This document shows positions 33,815 through 44,610 of a DNA stretch of 64,000 nucleotides, piece after piece. Each line of letters opens with the position of its first letter. The first letter of the stretch is position 1. A model generated the notes under the pieces. The model made no database searches. It worked only from the letters and a program-made list of their open reading frames with translations, and was not told the DNA's origin. This DNA comes from Sorghum bicolor (taxonomy: Eukaryota > Streptophyta > Magnoliopsida > Poales > Poaceae), in NCBI RefSeq assembly GCF_000003195.3, contig NC_012872.2, positions 7,440,001 through 7,504,000 of the forward strand, in the 5' to 3' direction. The position numbers were made by a program, and so were the translations under genes.

Positions 33815-34267
33815 CCGAGTGACCACATTTATCAAATTTTTTTTTACTTCAGCTTTCCTGGCGACCCAATTAAGATGGCTGCTAGCTAAATGACACTGAT
33901 TTGGTGCCGGCCGCACCGGCCATTCCCAGTCCCATGCATGACTGTCAGCATGTGTTCATGTGCAGCAACTTGCAATGCGGCTCCAAATAGCGCCACCAAT
34001 AGTTTAACTGCATGACGGTCCTACGTCGTACACCTAGGTACGAACGACAAGATTGGACAAATCGATCTGCTGGATAGTCAGCATGTGCGTCAAGGTTTCA
34101 CCAAAAAAAGTCTAACCAGCTCAGCGAAGTTTAATCTGCGAAAAATATAGGAGTACTTACGTACGAAACTGTTCTTCAAGGAAATTTCTACCATTCACAC
34201 TTGACATATATATAAAAAGTGTAATGTATGACGATCAAAGTTCAAAATGATTGACTTCATATATAAT

Positions 34268-34595
34268 AGTTCATCTGTCCTAAAATATAAATTATCAAAT
34301 GTATTAAATTCATCTTAAATTATAAGATATTCTGCACTGTTTGACTGTTTTAATACGTGCCTATCTTTTAAACCCATCTATGTATGTCTTTTAAACACCA
34401 TCTTGCGCAAAATGACTTCTATAAATAGGTAGTCCGAACAATGACGTGCATGCATGCTTTTTGAACTATACGTTCCTAGAAAAAATCAAGCAAAAGTTGA
34501 CGACCAAACTAAATAATCAGTGAAGAATCTTTAGCTAGTTTTTATTTGGTTCTAAAATTACTTGGATGTTTTGTATTTTAAGACAGCGGGAGTAG
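34268..34595. mobile_element. Stowaway-like MITE candidate
   Basis: The ends resemble the CTCCCTCCGTCCYAAAATA type. The left end is TTCATCTGTCCTAAAATATA, and the right end is TATTTTAAGACAGCGGGAGTA. AT-rich and non-coding. Confidence 0.65.
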
Positions 34596-34684
34596 TTCAT
34601 ACAACCAAATTAAAAAAAAAACATCGTTACTTATTCGAGACTAGAAGGAGCATTGGACTAAAGCTGGTGGGACAATAGTAATGT

Positions 34685-34938
34685 ACTCGCTCCCCTTAAT
34701 TCCTAAATAAATCAATTTCTATAGTTATCTTAAGTTATTTTTTTTAATTTAACCAAATTTATAGAAAATACCCACAAAATTTATGACATCAAATTAGTAT
34801 AATTATATACGTGCACCATAATTATATTTCTATAATAAGTTTATCTATTATCTGTATTTTTCATTATAAATTTGATCAAACATATATATTATTTATATAA
34901 GACAACTCTAAAAATTAATTTTATCTCCGGAAGAGTAG
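34685..34938. mobile_element. Stowaway-like MITE candidate
   Basis: The left end is CTCGCTCCCCTTAATTCCTA, and the right end is ATTAATTTTATCTCCGGAAGAG. The interior is AT-rich (TTAATTTAACCAAATTTATAG opposed to ATAAATTTGATCAAACATATA). Confidence 0.65.
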
Positions 34939-35395
34939 TATTATTTATAGTCACATTTATAGTAACATAGAGTAGTTTCACCAAAGGGAGGTGGTCCTGG
35001 AGAGTCTGGAGACCTTTGACTGTGGTACTTACTATATGGTTCGTGTATCTTTATTAAGATGCAGTCAGGCATGCAATGGCCTATAACCAGATACATTACT
35101 ACAGTACTTACTATGTGTAGGAAACTACCGTGATTTTTAAGTTGGGCGTGATCAGGATCAGCCGGCCGGCCGGTCTTTCCTTACGCCCTCTGTTCTGAAC
35201 TTGAAATCAAAGCAGTAGAAACAGGAGAGAGAGACCACCACGTCACCTTCCTACTCGCGTTTTCATACAACTAGTGGCTTGAGGCGGCATTACTCCTTGA
35301 TTCCCGCTGCTCACGCACATTATTTTGTTTCGATGCGGAGAAACTGATGAATGGCCATCACTGGCCTCCAGGTGCAGCTGCCTGTTTAGCTAATC

Positions 35396-35470
35396 CCTCT
35401 TCTTCTTCTTCTTCTTCCTCCTCCTGCTCCTCCTCCTTTTCTATCTCTCTACCTCTCTCCCTCGCAGAGC
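35396..35470. repeat. CTT/CCT-rich low-complexity tract in the CLE leader
   Basis: A pyrimidine-rich run of CTTCTT and CTCCTC units lies about 30-100 nt upstream of the CLE-type start codon, typical of grass 5' leaders. Confidence 0.8.
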
Positions 35471-35499
35471 TGTCGTGAGAAGAGCTAGCGCAAACGTCG

Positions 35500-35820
35500 A
35501 TGCAAGCGACGAAAAAGCGACCGCCGAGAAGATACCCTGCGGCACCCATAGTCATGTGCCTCGTCCTGGCGTGGGCGTGCCTCCATGGCGACACTAAATT
35601 ATTAGCGGCGGCCGCGGTTCCATTGCCGCGGCGGCGTCCAACAACAAGCAGCGTGGCTGCAGGGACGACGACGATACCCGTCGTGGGGTCCCGGCCAAAA
35701 CCTCAAGGCGTCGCCGCCGGACGACGCTCGTCATCGCCTTCCAGTTCCACCGCCGGGATCGGAGTCGGAGACGACAAGCGCCAGATTCCAAGCTGCCCCG
35801 ATGCTCTCCACAACAGGTAG
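35500..35820 (+). CDS. CLE-type signalling-peptide precursor
   Basis: A single-exon 106-residue prepropeptide. CLE peptides are secreted, trimmed to 12-13 residues and perceived by CLV1/BAM-type receptor kinases in meristem, vascular or root signalling. Seen here: a basic N-terminus followed by a hydrophobic signal-anchor/signal peptide (APIVMCLVLAWACLHG, residues 15-30); a long variable Ser/Arg/Pro-rich region; and, at the extreme C-terminus, RQIPSCPDALHNR, which aligns with the canonical RxVPxGPDPLHNR. Departures are Cys for the conserved Gly at position 6 and Ala for Pro at position 9. An acidic GDDK precedes the peptide, as is usual. The TAG stop follows the last Arg directly. No TATA box is obvious. 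It could be a functional divergent CLE or a decaying one. Confidence 0.8.
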   Translation: MQATKKRPPRRYPAAPIVMCLVLAWACLHGDTKLLAAAAVPLPRRRPTTSSVAAGTTTIPVVGSRPKPQGVAAGRRSSSPSSSTAGIGVGDDKRQIPSCPDALHNR

Positions 35821-37440
35821 GATCCGTGCGTGGAAACCACAGCTTAAGTAGTGTGTGTGTGTGTGTGTGCGCGCGCGTCGCTATGTGTTTGTTGGTTAAT
35901 TAGTTCAAAAGTATTGTCATCTTACAAGCTACTGCAACACTGAAGATCGATCGATCGATCGGTGAGCAAAACCACACGTACGGTGGCTTTTGTGCGTCTC
36001 GATCGCATTATATGAAAAAGTGTCTGCCGTCCATGACGAAGTTGCACTAATACTCTGCTTGTTTGCTTCTATTTGTACATGTTCTGAGAGATGATTTCGT
36101 TCACTTGATCATCACTTCTAGTTCTAGTGTCCAAATATTTACATGAGTGAGCTCGGTTTATGCATTTCCACTGGTGTTTATTAGTTCAGTTGACTGCATG
36201 CATGTCCCCAGACAAAGCTTTTGCGCATGATGCCATAATATCTGTCGTTTTGTGTTTGTCTAGCTCTGACGGTATCATCAATGGTTAAAAAGCGTACGGA
36301 TCACACAAAACTTTGTTAATGTATAGTTTTTTATCACACAAAACTCTTGTCATCAGTAGTTCCTTTTTTTTATATTATGCTTAGAAATTTGTATCATATC
36401 GCTAGGTCAAATATCAGTGGAGCCAAAGAAAAAAAATCTCAAAGCCTTGTCCTGTGAGGCTGTGAGACGAAACGAAGCACGCCTTGTGAAAAAAAAAAAT
36501 TAAGGAGGGAGTAGTAATTTATTCACGAGGAGAGGATTCTGGAGATATTTCTTGATGAGAGGATCTGGTCACTGACTCCAAAACTTCCTTGGAGTGCTAT
36601 TAGCTCATTAGCTGCCACACAGATAATGACGCTCTCGGAACTGAAGCAGATTGCTGCAAATTGTGTTGTGGACTTGGTGGCCATGCATCGATTTGGCAGG
36701 GCCTTCAGTTTTTGTGGAGTTTTTGGGTTCATACAAACTAAGAGATCATCTGCATCTTTGGAAGATCCCTTTGTGCAATTCGGTTTTGTTTACTCTCCTT
36801 TTCTGATTCTGATCGAAAGCAGGCGCGCGGGATCCACCATGTTATGGTTGGTTTCTAGCGCTAGCAGCTTGTGTGCATGTTATTCCTACTGTGCTCACAT
36901 GTAGAAGAACACCGCATATTTTGGATGACGCTCTTAAATTGAGCGTCACTCAACTGAGGCCACTGTCTTGTTATACGGGAGCAATCATGGACAGAACGAT
37001 GTGAACTTTCAGTGCGACCTGTAGATGGGCGTACGTGGATGGTCGGGCCTTGATCGAAATTCTACTACTACACTCGTGCTGGTAGCAGAGATTACCCTTT
37101 ATTTTCCGCGGTAGCAGCAGTGTCTTCGTCATGCAGCGACAGACTATCGCATCTTGCATTGGACCACCATGTTTCTTATAGATATAGCTTGCGTGCTGAT
37201 TGATTGATTAGTAGTGCGTGCTGTCTCTGAGCTGATGAGGACTCTCTGAAAATAGAAACAGACACGGTGCCGTTTGCGCCTTTGCGGCTAGTGTCGCACA
37301 TGTTTTCCTAGTACTAGTAATAAGTATGATATAAATAAATACGTTGCTAAAAACATTCAGGCTCCACCTGCAAGTGCGTCTTTTCTATCCTATATATCAT
37401 ATTTTATATCTATCAATAAATAAATAAATAAACTGCTGAA
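35821..37440. other. Downstream flank of the CLE-type gene
   Basis: Contains a (GT)n/(GC)n run at about 35851-35876, a GATCGATCGATC run at about 35946-35960, and an imperfect tandem duplication at about 37340-37470 (AAACATTCAGGCTCCACC versus AAACACTCACGCTCCACC). No gene recognised. Confidence 0.4.
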
Positions 37441-38789
37441 AACACTCACGCTCCACCGGTGTGCCTACGTGTTCAGTGTTCAGAGTTCAATCTTCCGTTT
37501 CGAAAGCTCATGGACACATCCTGCCGCTTGGACTCTGATAATGTCACAACTTTGGTCTTTTGGATTAAGATTAAGAGGCGTCCTGCCAAACTGTGGTGCA
37601 GTGCAGGAAGCGGCCAAGCCGGGATCCATCTCTCAACGACGACTCAACGTGAAACGGGCTGCAAGATGGTCATTCGACTTGTTGACAACCTCGGGCCACA
37701 CAACCTGACGTTTTGTGCGCAACGACGTAGTATAAGCGGCCCAGCTCCACTCCTTGATGGGCTGCACTCAGGGCTTCTCGCAGCATATGCATGCATCCAA
37801 GTCCTGGTTCTGATGAATTTGGGCCGGACTTCCACAAAGTGACCTGGCCCATTACCTCCTAGGCCTTTTTGATTCCTTTGAGGCATTTCTTCCTTGACTT
37901 TTTTCCCTCAAAAAATAAAAAAAAAATCCTTGACTTGATGACAAGCTGACCTTGAGTGTTGGTTCAGGAGATGCCCGGGATGGAACAATACTGTTAAGTA
38001 ACGACGTTATTCCGGATCTCTGATCCGAATCCCTTCCCTCCCGCAGCAGATGAGACGTGAGGAAGTTGTAGATGATCTCCCATATCCCTTCCCAATAGCA
38101 CACCAGATTGAACACAAAGGAGAGCAAATATTGTGGAACTCGTATCTCTTATTCATTATAGATAGGTACAAGTTCCTTTATATAGTCTTAACCCTTCAGG
38201 GGTATATTTGGTATGAGCCCACAATTATGTTAGGGTTATTGTTTCCTAACAAATACGACCCTTCAATCATGGATTGGCTCAAGCCTTTGTGAGTAGCTGC
38301 TGTTAGCTCTTGGCTAACCTGTTGTAACTCTTTTGGCCTTCTTCTAACAAATTCCTGGGAAGCTTTGCACACTGTTTCAGTTAAAAAAAACATGGGCATC
38401 AGGAAAACATACAACAAAATGAAGGAAAATCACCATGCACGGGTAGGTTGAGTGTTTCGGTGGCCTCTTTAGAAACAAACTGACCCTGACCCTGTGACCC
38501 ACATAAATGGGCACCTTAGCTAAATAGAAAATTCTTATACTTTTTTTACAAAAAAAAAGGTTCTAGATGTGACAAAACCAAGGACTAATAATATGCTTTC
38601 GAGAGAATCTATTTTTAGAGTAAGGCAGCTCTCGGTCATAGCTAGCCTCGTAGCTAGTCATAGCAAGGTTGAAGTTTCTTGGACTTGATTTTCTATTTAG
38701 GGCCCGGTTTAGATATATACACCATGCTAATTTTGTAACCTGCTAAAAAAATAGCCCCAGGGGATCTAAACAAGTGGGATAATCATAGG
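37441..38789. other. Intergenic DNA with a possible LTR-like remnant
   Basis: 37459-37842 is an open frame of 127 codons without a recognised domain. 37992-38385 resembles part of a copia-type LTR (TTATTCATTATAGATAGGTA, CCTTTATATAGTC, and a tail with CTGTTGTAACTC), but I find no matching second LTR or target duplication. Confidence 0.3.
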
Positions 38790-39415
38790 CGGATCCACCA
38801 CTAGGGCGAGCCAGGGCGGCCGCCCTAGGTCTTTTTGGGGTGATCTGACACTCTATAGAAATTTTAGACATTAGTGCAAAATAAAAAGAGGCTTCTAGAG
38901 TATTCGACGGAGGTTGAAGACAACTTAGACATCTTGGACCATCATGTGTGGTTCAGCCCATACGATCGGCCTTTCTCACGTTTCTCGTTAAACGATCGGC
39001 CTTTCTCACGTTTCTCGTTATTCTTGACTTCTGACTTTATGGTCGTCTCTCTCGCTAATTCACAAACTTGCGGAACCTAAGAACCTGCGCCGGGCTGCAT
39101 GTATCTTTATTTTTTATTTTCCCTTTTCACATAGTTAATTGTTTAAAATTTGATTAAGGATGAATCATCCAATGATTTGGTGAAGTCAGTTTAGAACTAT
39201 TAGTATTAGTATGTATGACTTCTCTTAATTTAAGGAACAAACTTCTCTAATTTTGATGTGGAAAATATATGCTAAAAACTTTAATATTGATCAAATTATT
39301 TGTTGCCAAAGCAATTTATGGAATTTGTTAGCTTATATTGTCATCGGTTTGCCAAAATTTTATAGTATAAGTCCGCCCTAGGTCATTTCTCGAGCTGGAT
39401 TCGCCATTGGGATAA
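38790..39415. mobile_element. Candidate terminal-inverted element
   Basis: The left end has GGCGGATCCACCACTAGGGC and GCCGCCCTAGGTC. The right end has GTCCGCCCTAGGTCATTTC and GGATTCGCCATTGG. The paired CCGCCCTAGG and GGATCC/GGATTCGCC motifs look like degraded ends of one element. It encloses a 29-bp tandem duplication at 38962-39020. Confidence 0.4.
38962..39020. repeat. 29-bp tandem duplication
   Basis: Two exact 29-bp units start at 38962 and 38992. Each runs from ACGATCGGCC to TTCTCGTTA, with one extra A between them. Confidence 0.95.
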
Positions 39416-40539
39416 TTGTTAGCCAACATCAAACTGGTTGTTAGCCCATTAGCTAATTGAAAGGGACTAAAAGGAGTTGATTGATTGAGAAAAGACCATA
39501 GTTTCCAACGACCTTCCCCTTCCATGCCTCATGCACGTACTATATCAAATGTAGAAGAATTCATCTTTTTTTCTCCAAAGCGTACACTGCCTCAATTTTC
39601 AATGGCAGTCGCATCTAAAATGGATTTCTAAAGGTAAATGGCGTGTACATCTATAGATAACTCCAGAAATTTCTTGAATATGGCGTGGGCCATTGACGGC
39701 ATCCTTTTGAAAAACAAATGGCATCTTGAAAACCGGTTTTTGGTAGATTATCATTAATATAATACTTTTTAGCAGATCGGCATCAAATAGATAAAGTCAC
39801 TGCACATTTGAGAATGCCATTCTCAAGAACATCACTGTATTGTTTTCTGAAATCTGTACATGTCAAGTAGAGTGCTTGATCGAATATATAGTAATATAAT
39901 ATTAAGAACTAAGACACTTTCTTGCAATAAGAATACAATGTGCCTTGTGTGGATTATATAGGAAACTAATTAAGAATCCTATACTTTCTTCATTTTAAAT
40001 TATAAGATACTTGAGTGAATTTCCTCAAGAACCGCTAAGGAAACTAATTTCCTTTAAGGAAACTAATTTAAAATACTTTCTTGAGTGAAACTAATTTTAA
40101 AATTACTCAAGTATATTACTGTGAGGATTTTAAAATTAGTAAATTCACTCAAGTATATTTCCATTCTCAAGAACATCACTGTATTGGTGGTTTATTTACT
40201 TAAGTATATTTCCTTGGAATTATAAGATACTTTCTTCATTAAGTCGTTAAGCAAATTCACTCAAGTATATTTCCTTGGTGGATTATTTACTTGAGTGAAT
40301 TTGCTTAACGACTTGTGGCCAAGGATTATTTCTTTGGTGGTTTATCCTTTTTCCTTGGTAGTTTTTAGCTCTCAAGGTAATTCCAGTTTCTTGTAATAAT
40401 GGTGAGTTATTGACGCTGAAAAAAACTAACAGCTGCGATGTTCGGCATGAGTATTTGGCTCCGGGCCTCCGGCATGCCACAATTGCGACGCCGCGACCTG
40501 CGGCGCCTTTTGAACACGATCCAAACGCACCCCAAATAA
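39416..40539. other. Intergenic DNA with a self-complementary repeat cluster
   Basis: 39811-40380 repeats TCAAGTATATTTCC, TTCTCAAGAACATCACTGTA and TTCCTTGGTGG several times in both orientations, including a perfect 25-bp hairpin listed separately. No gene. Confidence 0.5.
40243..40312. repeat. Perfect 25-bp inverted repeat (hairpin, 20-nt loop)
   Basis: The left arm, 40243-40267, starts GTCGTTAAGCAAATTC. The right arm, 40288-40312, ends GAATTTGCTTAACGAC. The two are exact reverse complements over 25 bp. Confidence 0.95.
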
Positions 40540-40778
40540 GGCCTTGCTTAGTTCATCAAAAAAAAAAAAATTCAAGATTTTCCGTCACATCGAATCTTAC
40601 GACACATGCATAGAGCGTTAAATATAGATGAAAACAAAAACTAATTACACAGTTTGTCTGTAAATCACAAGATAAATCTTTTGAGCCTAATTAGTCCATA
40701 ATTGAACAATATTTACCAAATAAAAATAAAAATATTACAGTATCCCAATCCAAAAAAAATTGGAAACTAAACAAGGCC
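40540..40778 (+). mobile_element. Tourist-like MITE, copy 17
   Basis: GGCCTTGCTTAGTTCATC at the left and GAAACTAAACAAGGCC at the right. The interior has TCCGTCACATCGAATC and ATTAAATATAGATGAAAAC. It is the only copy of the family I found beyond 26 kb. Confidence 0.9.
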
Positions 40779-40808
40779 TCAGGACAAAGGACCCAAATAC
40801 TTAAACAT

Positions 40809-41046
40809 ACTCCCTTCGTCCCTTTTTAATTATCGATTGCGCTTCTCGAAAAACAACTACTGATAATTATATATTAAAAAATATTAATATTTATAATACA
40901 TAATTAGTATCATTAGAAAGATCTTTCAATCTAGTTTTTTAACAAATTTATTTGGAGATACAAATGTTACACGTATTTTCTACAAATTAAATTAAATTTG
41001 TGGCACGCATACCAACAACGATAATTAAAAAGGGACAGAGGGAGTA
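40809..41046. mobile_element. Stowaway-like MITE with clear inverted ends
   Basis: The left end is CTCCCTTCGTCCCTTTTTAA, and the right end is TTAAAAAGGGACAGAGGGAG, flanked by TA on both sides (TACTCCC and GGGAGTA). 238 bp, AT-rich. Confidence 0.9.
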
Positions 41047-42240
41047 CCACTGAACGAATGCAGTGTTAATTTATGGTTCATCCAGTAATAGCGTATGCAT
41101 GATGCACGCCATACTGCGCCGTTCGATTCTGACGCTAGGGAATCTATAAATAGATCGACCGTACCATGTTTGTGTCAAATTAAACCACACTACTACCATT
41201 GGCTGCAGATACTTTTTTTTTATCGGATTGGCTGCAGATATATACTTATTAACTTAACCAGCTACTTGGCAAATTGGCTAAAAAACTTTGCTCTTCATTT
41301 GTCAGCTCATCCTCAGCTGCTTGGAGATGATCAAACCCTAGCTAACTTTGGCATTGTTATCTATATATGCAACTTGCCTCCCGGTCGACATTTGCCCCTT
41401 CTCCATATACATTGAACCTCCTTGTGGGGGGCGCCGCGTGCACCAATAAAAGGTTCTCTCCCCATTTAGAACAACTGCAAGTTGTGCACCGTATCTATGG
41501 TGATGACCGGATATTGCCAGACTCCAATTTCTACGAACCATATGTTCGCTTTGGAGAAGAATTAACTTGGTACATCAATCTTTTTTGTTTTTCATCGGTG
41601 TTTGCATCAGGAGAAAGAAAATAGTACTATAGCCCATGCACTATATAGAGAGTATGCGCGCGCATGCCACATGAGACTCCGTATACTAAAAATTATGCAA
41701 GAAATTAATAAATATTTTGTTCATCCGATAATTTCTGAGAGGCAAAAACCCATATAAAACTATTAGATTAGATAGTGTTGCCGGTTAAGACATAGCCCAA
41801 GTCAAGGACTTACCTAGGTGGACATGTTTCACTACAAGAAATCCAACCAGCTGAGAGCTTAGTGATCATCACAAAGAAAATCATTACATGAGACAGAGTT
41901 AAGAGCATGCAATATACAGAAGTTAGAGCTCTCCATATACAGCGGCATACATACATAAAAAATGTAAAAAAAAAAGGTAAGTACTTCTGTATATTTGACA
42001 TACGTCACCCAAACCACCTGAGGTTAAATATAATGAGAAGAACATACATCAAAAATGTAAAAAAAAGGGGGCATGCACTGTTGTTACACACGATGTTTCC
42101 CAAACTAGAAAACACCGTAGCGAGCCGTACAAACTACAAATTAAGACATACTACAACGAGTTCCAAGCAATCAACTGTCCCTCTAGACCGGATGAGTAGT
42201 AATATCCAACAATTTCATTATCTAGCTCTAGAATCTGCCA
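41047..42240. other. Region with a TATA-like element and unassigned open frames
   Basis: CTATAAATAG at 41143-41152 is a textbook TATA box. Downstream frames (41095-41415 and 41367-41624) give proteins I do not recognise. A short stretch, LLGDDQTLANFGI, faintly recalls ubiquitin-like folds. 41829 reads CACTACAAGAAA, a CACTA-type terminus, without a partner. The 3' UTR of the LOB-domain gene lies just below 42240. Confidence 0.3.
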
Positions 42241-43278
42241 TCACCAAGCCCAGTTTTTCATCGGCTCGCCACCTCTGTGACAAGGCTGGTCGTCGTCAAC
42301 GTCCGACGGCTCGACCTTGTGCGCCAGTGGCAGACCTAGTGTGAGGTCTAGGCCATCCTCCGCCGCCCGTTCATCGTGGCTCTCTCTCGGTGGCTCCGCC
42401 GGTTCGGACTGACTGACATGAGAGACATCCACGGTGTCCACCGAGGCGTTGCTGTCGCTCTCCCGCACGGCGCCGCCGTCGTCGTCATGGCTCGCAGAGT
42501 ACTCGTGGCTTGGTTGGCGTGGCGCCCAGTTCAGTGGCTGCGCCTGCCGGATGTCGACCAGCATGGACGACGCCGACGGCGGCTGGGAGAAGACGAGCTC
42601 GATGCCGGAGTCTCCGGATCTGTGGGCGCCGGATCGTTTGAATTGTCCCCGCGAGCTGTTGGCCATTCGGTGGAGGCCGCCGGGGCCGGCGGCATCCACG
42701 GCGCCGGCGCCGGCGCCGCGGCCTGCTGCTTCCCTCCTGGAGACGTGGCGGATGTCGCATGACCGGAGAGGCGGGACAGCCGTGGCGGCGAGTGGCGGCG
42801 GCTGCGCGATGGGCATGCCGCGGAGGACCGACTCGACGGCGGCCTGGCAAAGCTGCCAGTTCCCGGACCACAGCAAGCCGACGGAGCCGTACACCGGGTT
42901 GAGCATGCGGCCGCAAGCCTCGTACAGGAGAGACCGGAATATTGCTGTACATATGCATAGACGGAGATCATCACATGAGCACGGTGCCGGTGCCACAGCG
43001 AGCTAGCGAGGTGCCACGATCCGGCGAAGTCTAGCTACGAATCTTAGATAGGTGCATACTACACTGATTGACTGATACACATGCATACCGGGTCGGACGT
43101 GTTCAGGGCCGGCGGTGATGAGGTTGATGAGGCCCGCGCGGCCGTAGAACTTGGCGAGGAAGACGGTGGCGTTGCCCTGCGCGTCGGGGCTGCGGATCCA
43201 CTGCAAGCACGGCCGGATGGCGCAGTTGTCGCTGCACCCCTTGCGAAGCACGCGGCAGCCGTTGCAGCTCATCCGCAT
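42241..43278 (-). CDS. Class II LOB-domain (LBD) transcription factor
   Basis: A 297-residue protein from two exons: 43278-43089 and 42944-42241, phase 1, GT/AG (donor CCCG|GTATGC, acceptor TGTACAG). Seen here: the LOB zinc block C-x2-C-x6-C-x3-C ([15 protein letters not shown], residues 5-19); the GAS-type block [15 protein letters not shown] near residues 40-54; and [20 protein letters not shown], then [20 protein letters not shown], completing the LOB domain by about residue 110. The tail is Ser/Asp/Pro-rich with [11 protein letters not shown] near residue 268, an LxLxL EAR-like repression motif. The incomplete leucine zipper and the MRMSCNGC start place it in class II, nearest the LBD40/41/42 type; members act in the nucleus, for example in nitrogen or hypoxia responses. 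An ATG 33 nt further upstream exists, but the family starts MRMSC. Confidence 0.92.
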
Positions 43279-43976
43279 CCTCTGATTCCTGAATCCTTTA
43301 ATTAACGACACTGTGTGGTGGTGCTCGTCGCGCGCTTCGTCGACCCAAGGGGGTCCTCGGTCGTCGCCGATCGAGTCACCGGCGGCGCTAGGTCAATGGT
43401 CGGAACGAGGAAGGAGGCGAGCAGAGACCGGTATGGTAGTGTGGTGCGCGCGCCAGTGTGTGTGAGAGGAGAGACGGAGGTGGAGGTGTATATAAAGCAT
43501 CACCGGGAGGCGGAGCCGCCGCGTCTCTGGTCTCGGCCGGGGGGGAGACCGGGAGAGGGTCGACCGGTGGAGACACCGGACTGCCAAAGCCTCCGGTTTC
43601 CCTGGGAGTGGAAAGCTGGTTTACAGAGTGGGCCCATATGGTCTGACAAATTACCCAATTGCCCCATGTCCAAGATCCAACCAGGATGGAGACCTGGCTT
43701 GGTTTGTGTGATTTTAATTCTAATCATCACTGGACCACGAGTTTCGTAGCTTTCAAAGTGGTCCTAGGTCGGAATCAGCTGGAGTTGAATAGGACTAGTG
43801 GATCAGAAAACAAAGAATCAAGCCGAAGGTTCCATAAAACAAACCAAGTATACTACCTTGTTAACTATATTTAGTACGGATATATAGTTATCTACAAAAC
43901 TTACCTTCTAAGTGAAATCATTTCTTCTGTTTGACTTTGTCACAGACCCGTGTCAAACTTCCCTTGCTCCAGCACA
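43279..43976. other. Leader and promoter region of the LBD gene
   Basis: GC-rich to about 43620, then AT-rich. The overlapping open frames on both strands are compositional. No second gene is seen. Confidence 0.45.
43489..43496 (-). promoter_or_regulatory. Probable TATA box of the LBD gene
   Basis: The minus strand reads TTTATATA about 210 nt upstream of the start codon, in a GC-rich promoter with CT/GA-rich leader sequence below it. Confidence 0.5.
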
Positions 43977-44242
43977 TACTCCATCCGTCCCACAAAGAAT
44001 GTCATTCCTATTTTCCTAGAAGTCGATCAATTTTTTTAAATTTAACCAATTATATATAAATAATGTTAATATTTTTAATACATGATTAGTATTATTAGAT
44101 AAATCTTAAATATATTTTTATAATATATAAATTTATTTAGTGATATGAATGTTACTAATATTTTTTATAAAGCTAGTTAAACTTAAGAAAGTTTGACCAA
44201 CACACATTCCATAGCGTCTTTCTTCTTGGGACAGAGGGATTA
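43977..44242. mobile_element. Stowaway-like MITE
   Basis: The left end is CTCCATCCGTCCCACAAAGA, and the right end is CTTTCTTCTTGGGACAGAGGG. The interior has opposed AATTTAACCAATTATATATA and TAAAGCTAGTTAAACTTAAG. Confidence 0.85.
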
Positions 44243-44389
44243 CCTTGATATAACAACCGAAAGCAATTTTTTTACTAGTTCATTGGTCACCCGTCACCGT
44301 ACGTAGATCCTCTTGCACAGTCAAAAACCATCTAAACTCTAGCCCAGTTTGAACCCATATAGCTAATATAGTTAAGAGCAAAATCCACG

Positions 44390-44610
44390 CCGGTTCCTAA
44401 ACTTGGCTGTGGTGTTATCTAGGTCTCTAAACTTCTGAAGTGATATATGTGAGTATGTAATCTTGGCACACAATATCATCTAGATCTCTGAACTTTTAAG
44501 GTAATCACCATATATCCTTAAACTTGGCCGGCGGTGCCATTCCAGTTACTGAAGTTACTGAACTTTCAAGGTGATCACTGCAGGTCCCTAAACTTGTCAA
44601 ACGGTATCAT
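44390..44610. repeat. About 30-bp periodic array (CTAAACTTG motif)
   Basis: CTAAACTT or CTGAACTT variants recur at about 44397, 44427, 44457, 44488, 44518, 44558 and 44588, a 30-31 bp spacing apart from one 10-bp local duplication. Alternating units carry GGTGTTATCTAGGT and AAGGTGATCAC. No coding capacity. Probably transposon-derived subterminal sequence. Confidence 0.75.

Larger units (their letters stand above)
33815..35395. other. Intergenic DNA upstream of the CLE-type gene
   Basis: Contains two Stowaway-like MITE candidates (listed separately) and otherwise AT-rich unassigned sequence. No open frame of interest. Confidence 0.4.

Noticed and set aside
37992..38385. Solo copia LTR
   Set aside because: Internal resemblance only; no TG...CA boundaries with a 5-bp target duplication could be established, so it is mentioned only as a possibility.
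41143..41624. New gene downstream of a good TATA box
   Set aside because: The frames are not recognisable and the ubiquitin-like resemblance covers only about a dozen residues.
42376..43006. Plus-strand frames antisense to the LBD gene
   Set aside because: Shadows of a GC-rich coding exon; the minus strand holds the clear LOB domain.
44390..44610. CRISPR-like regular spacing
   Set aside because: The units vary throughout, there are no identical repeats with unique spacers, and the genome is a plant; a transposon-type array is far more likely.
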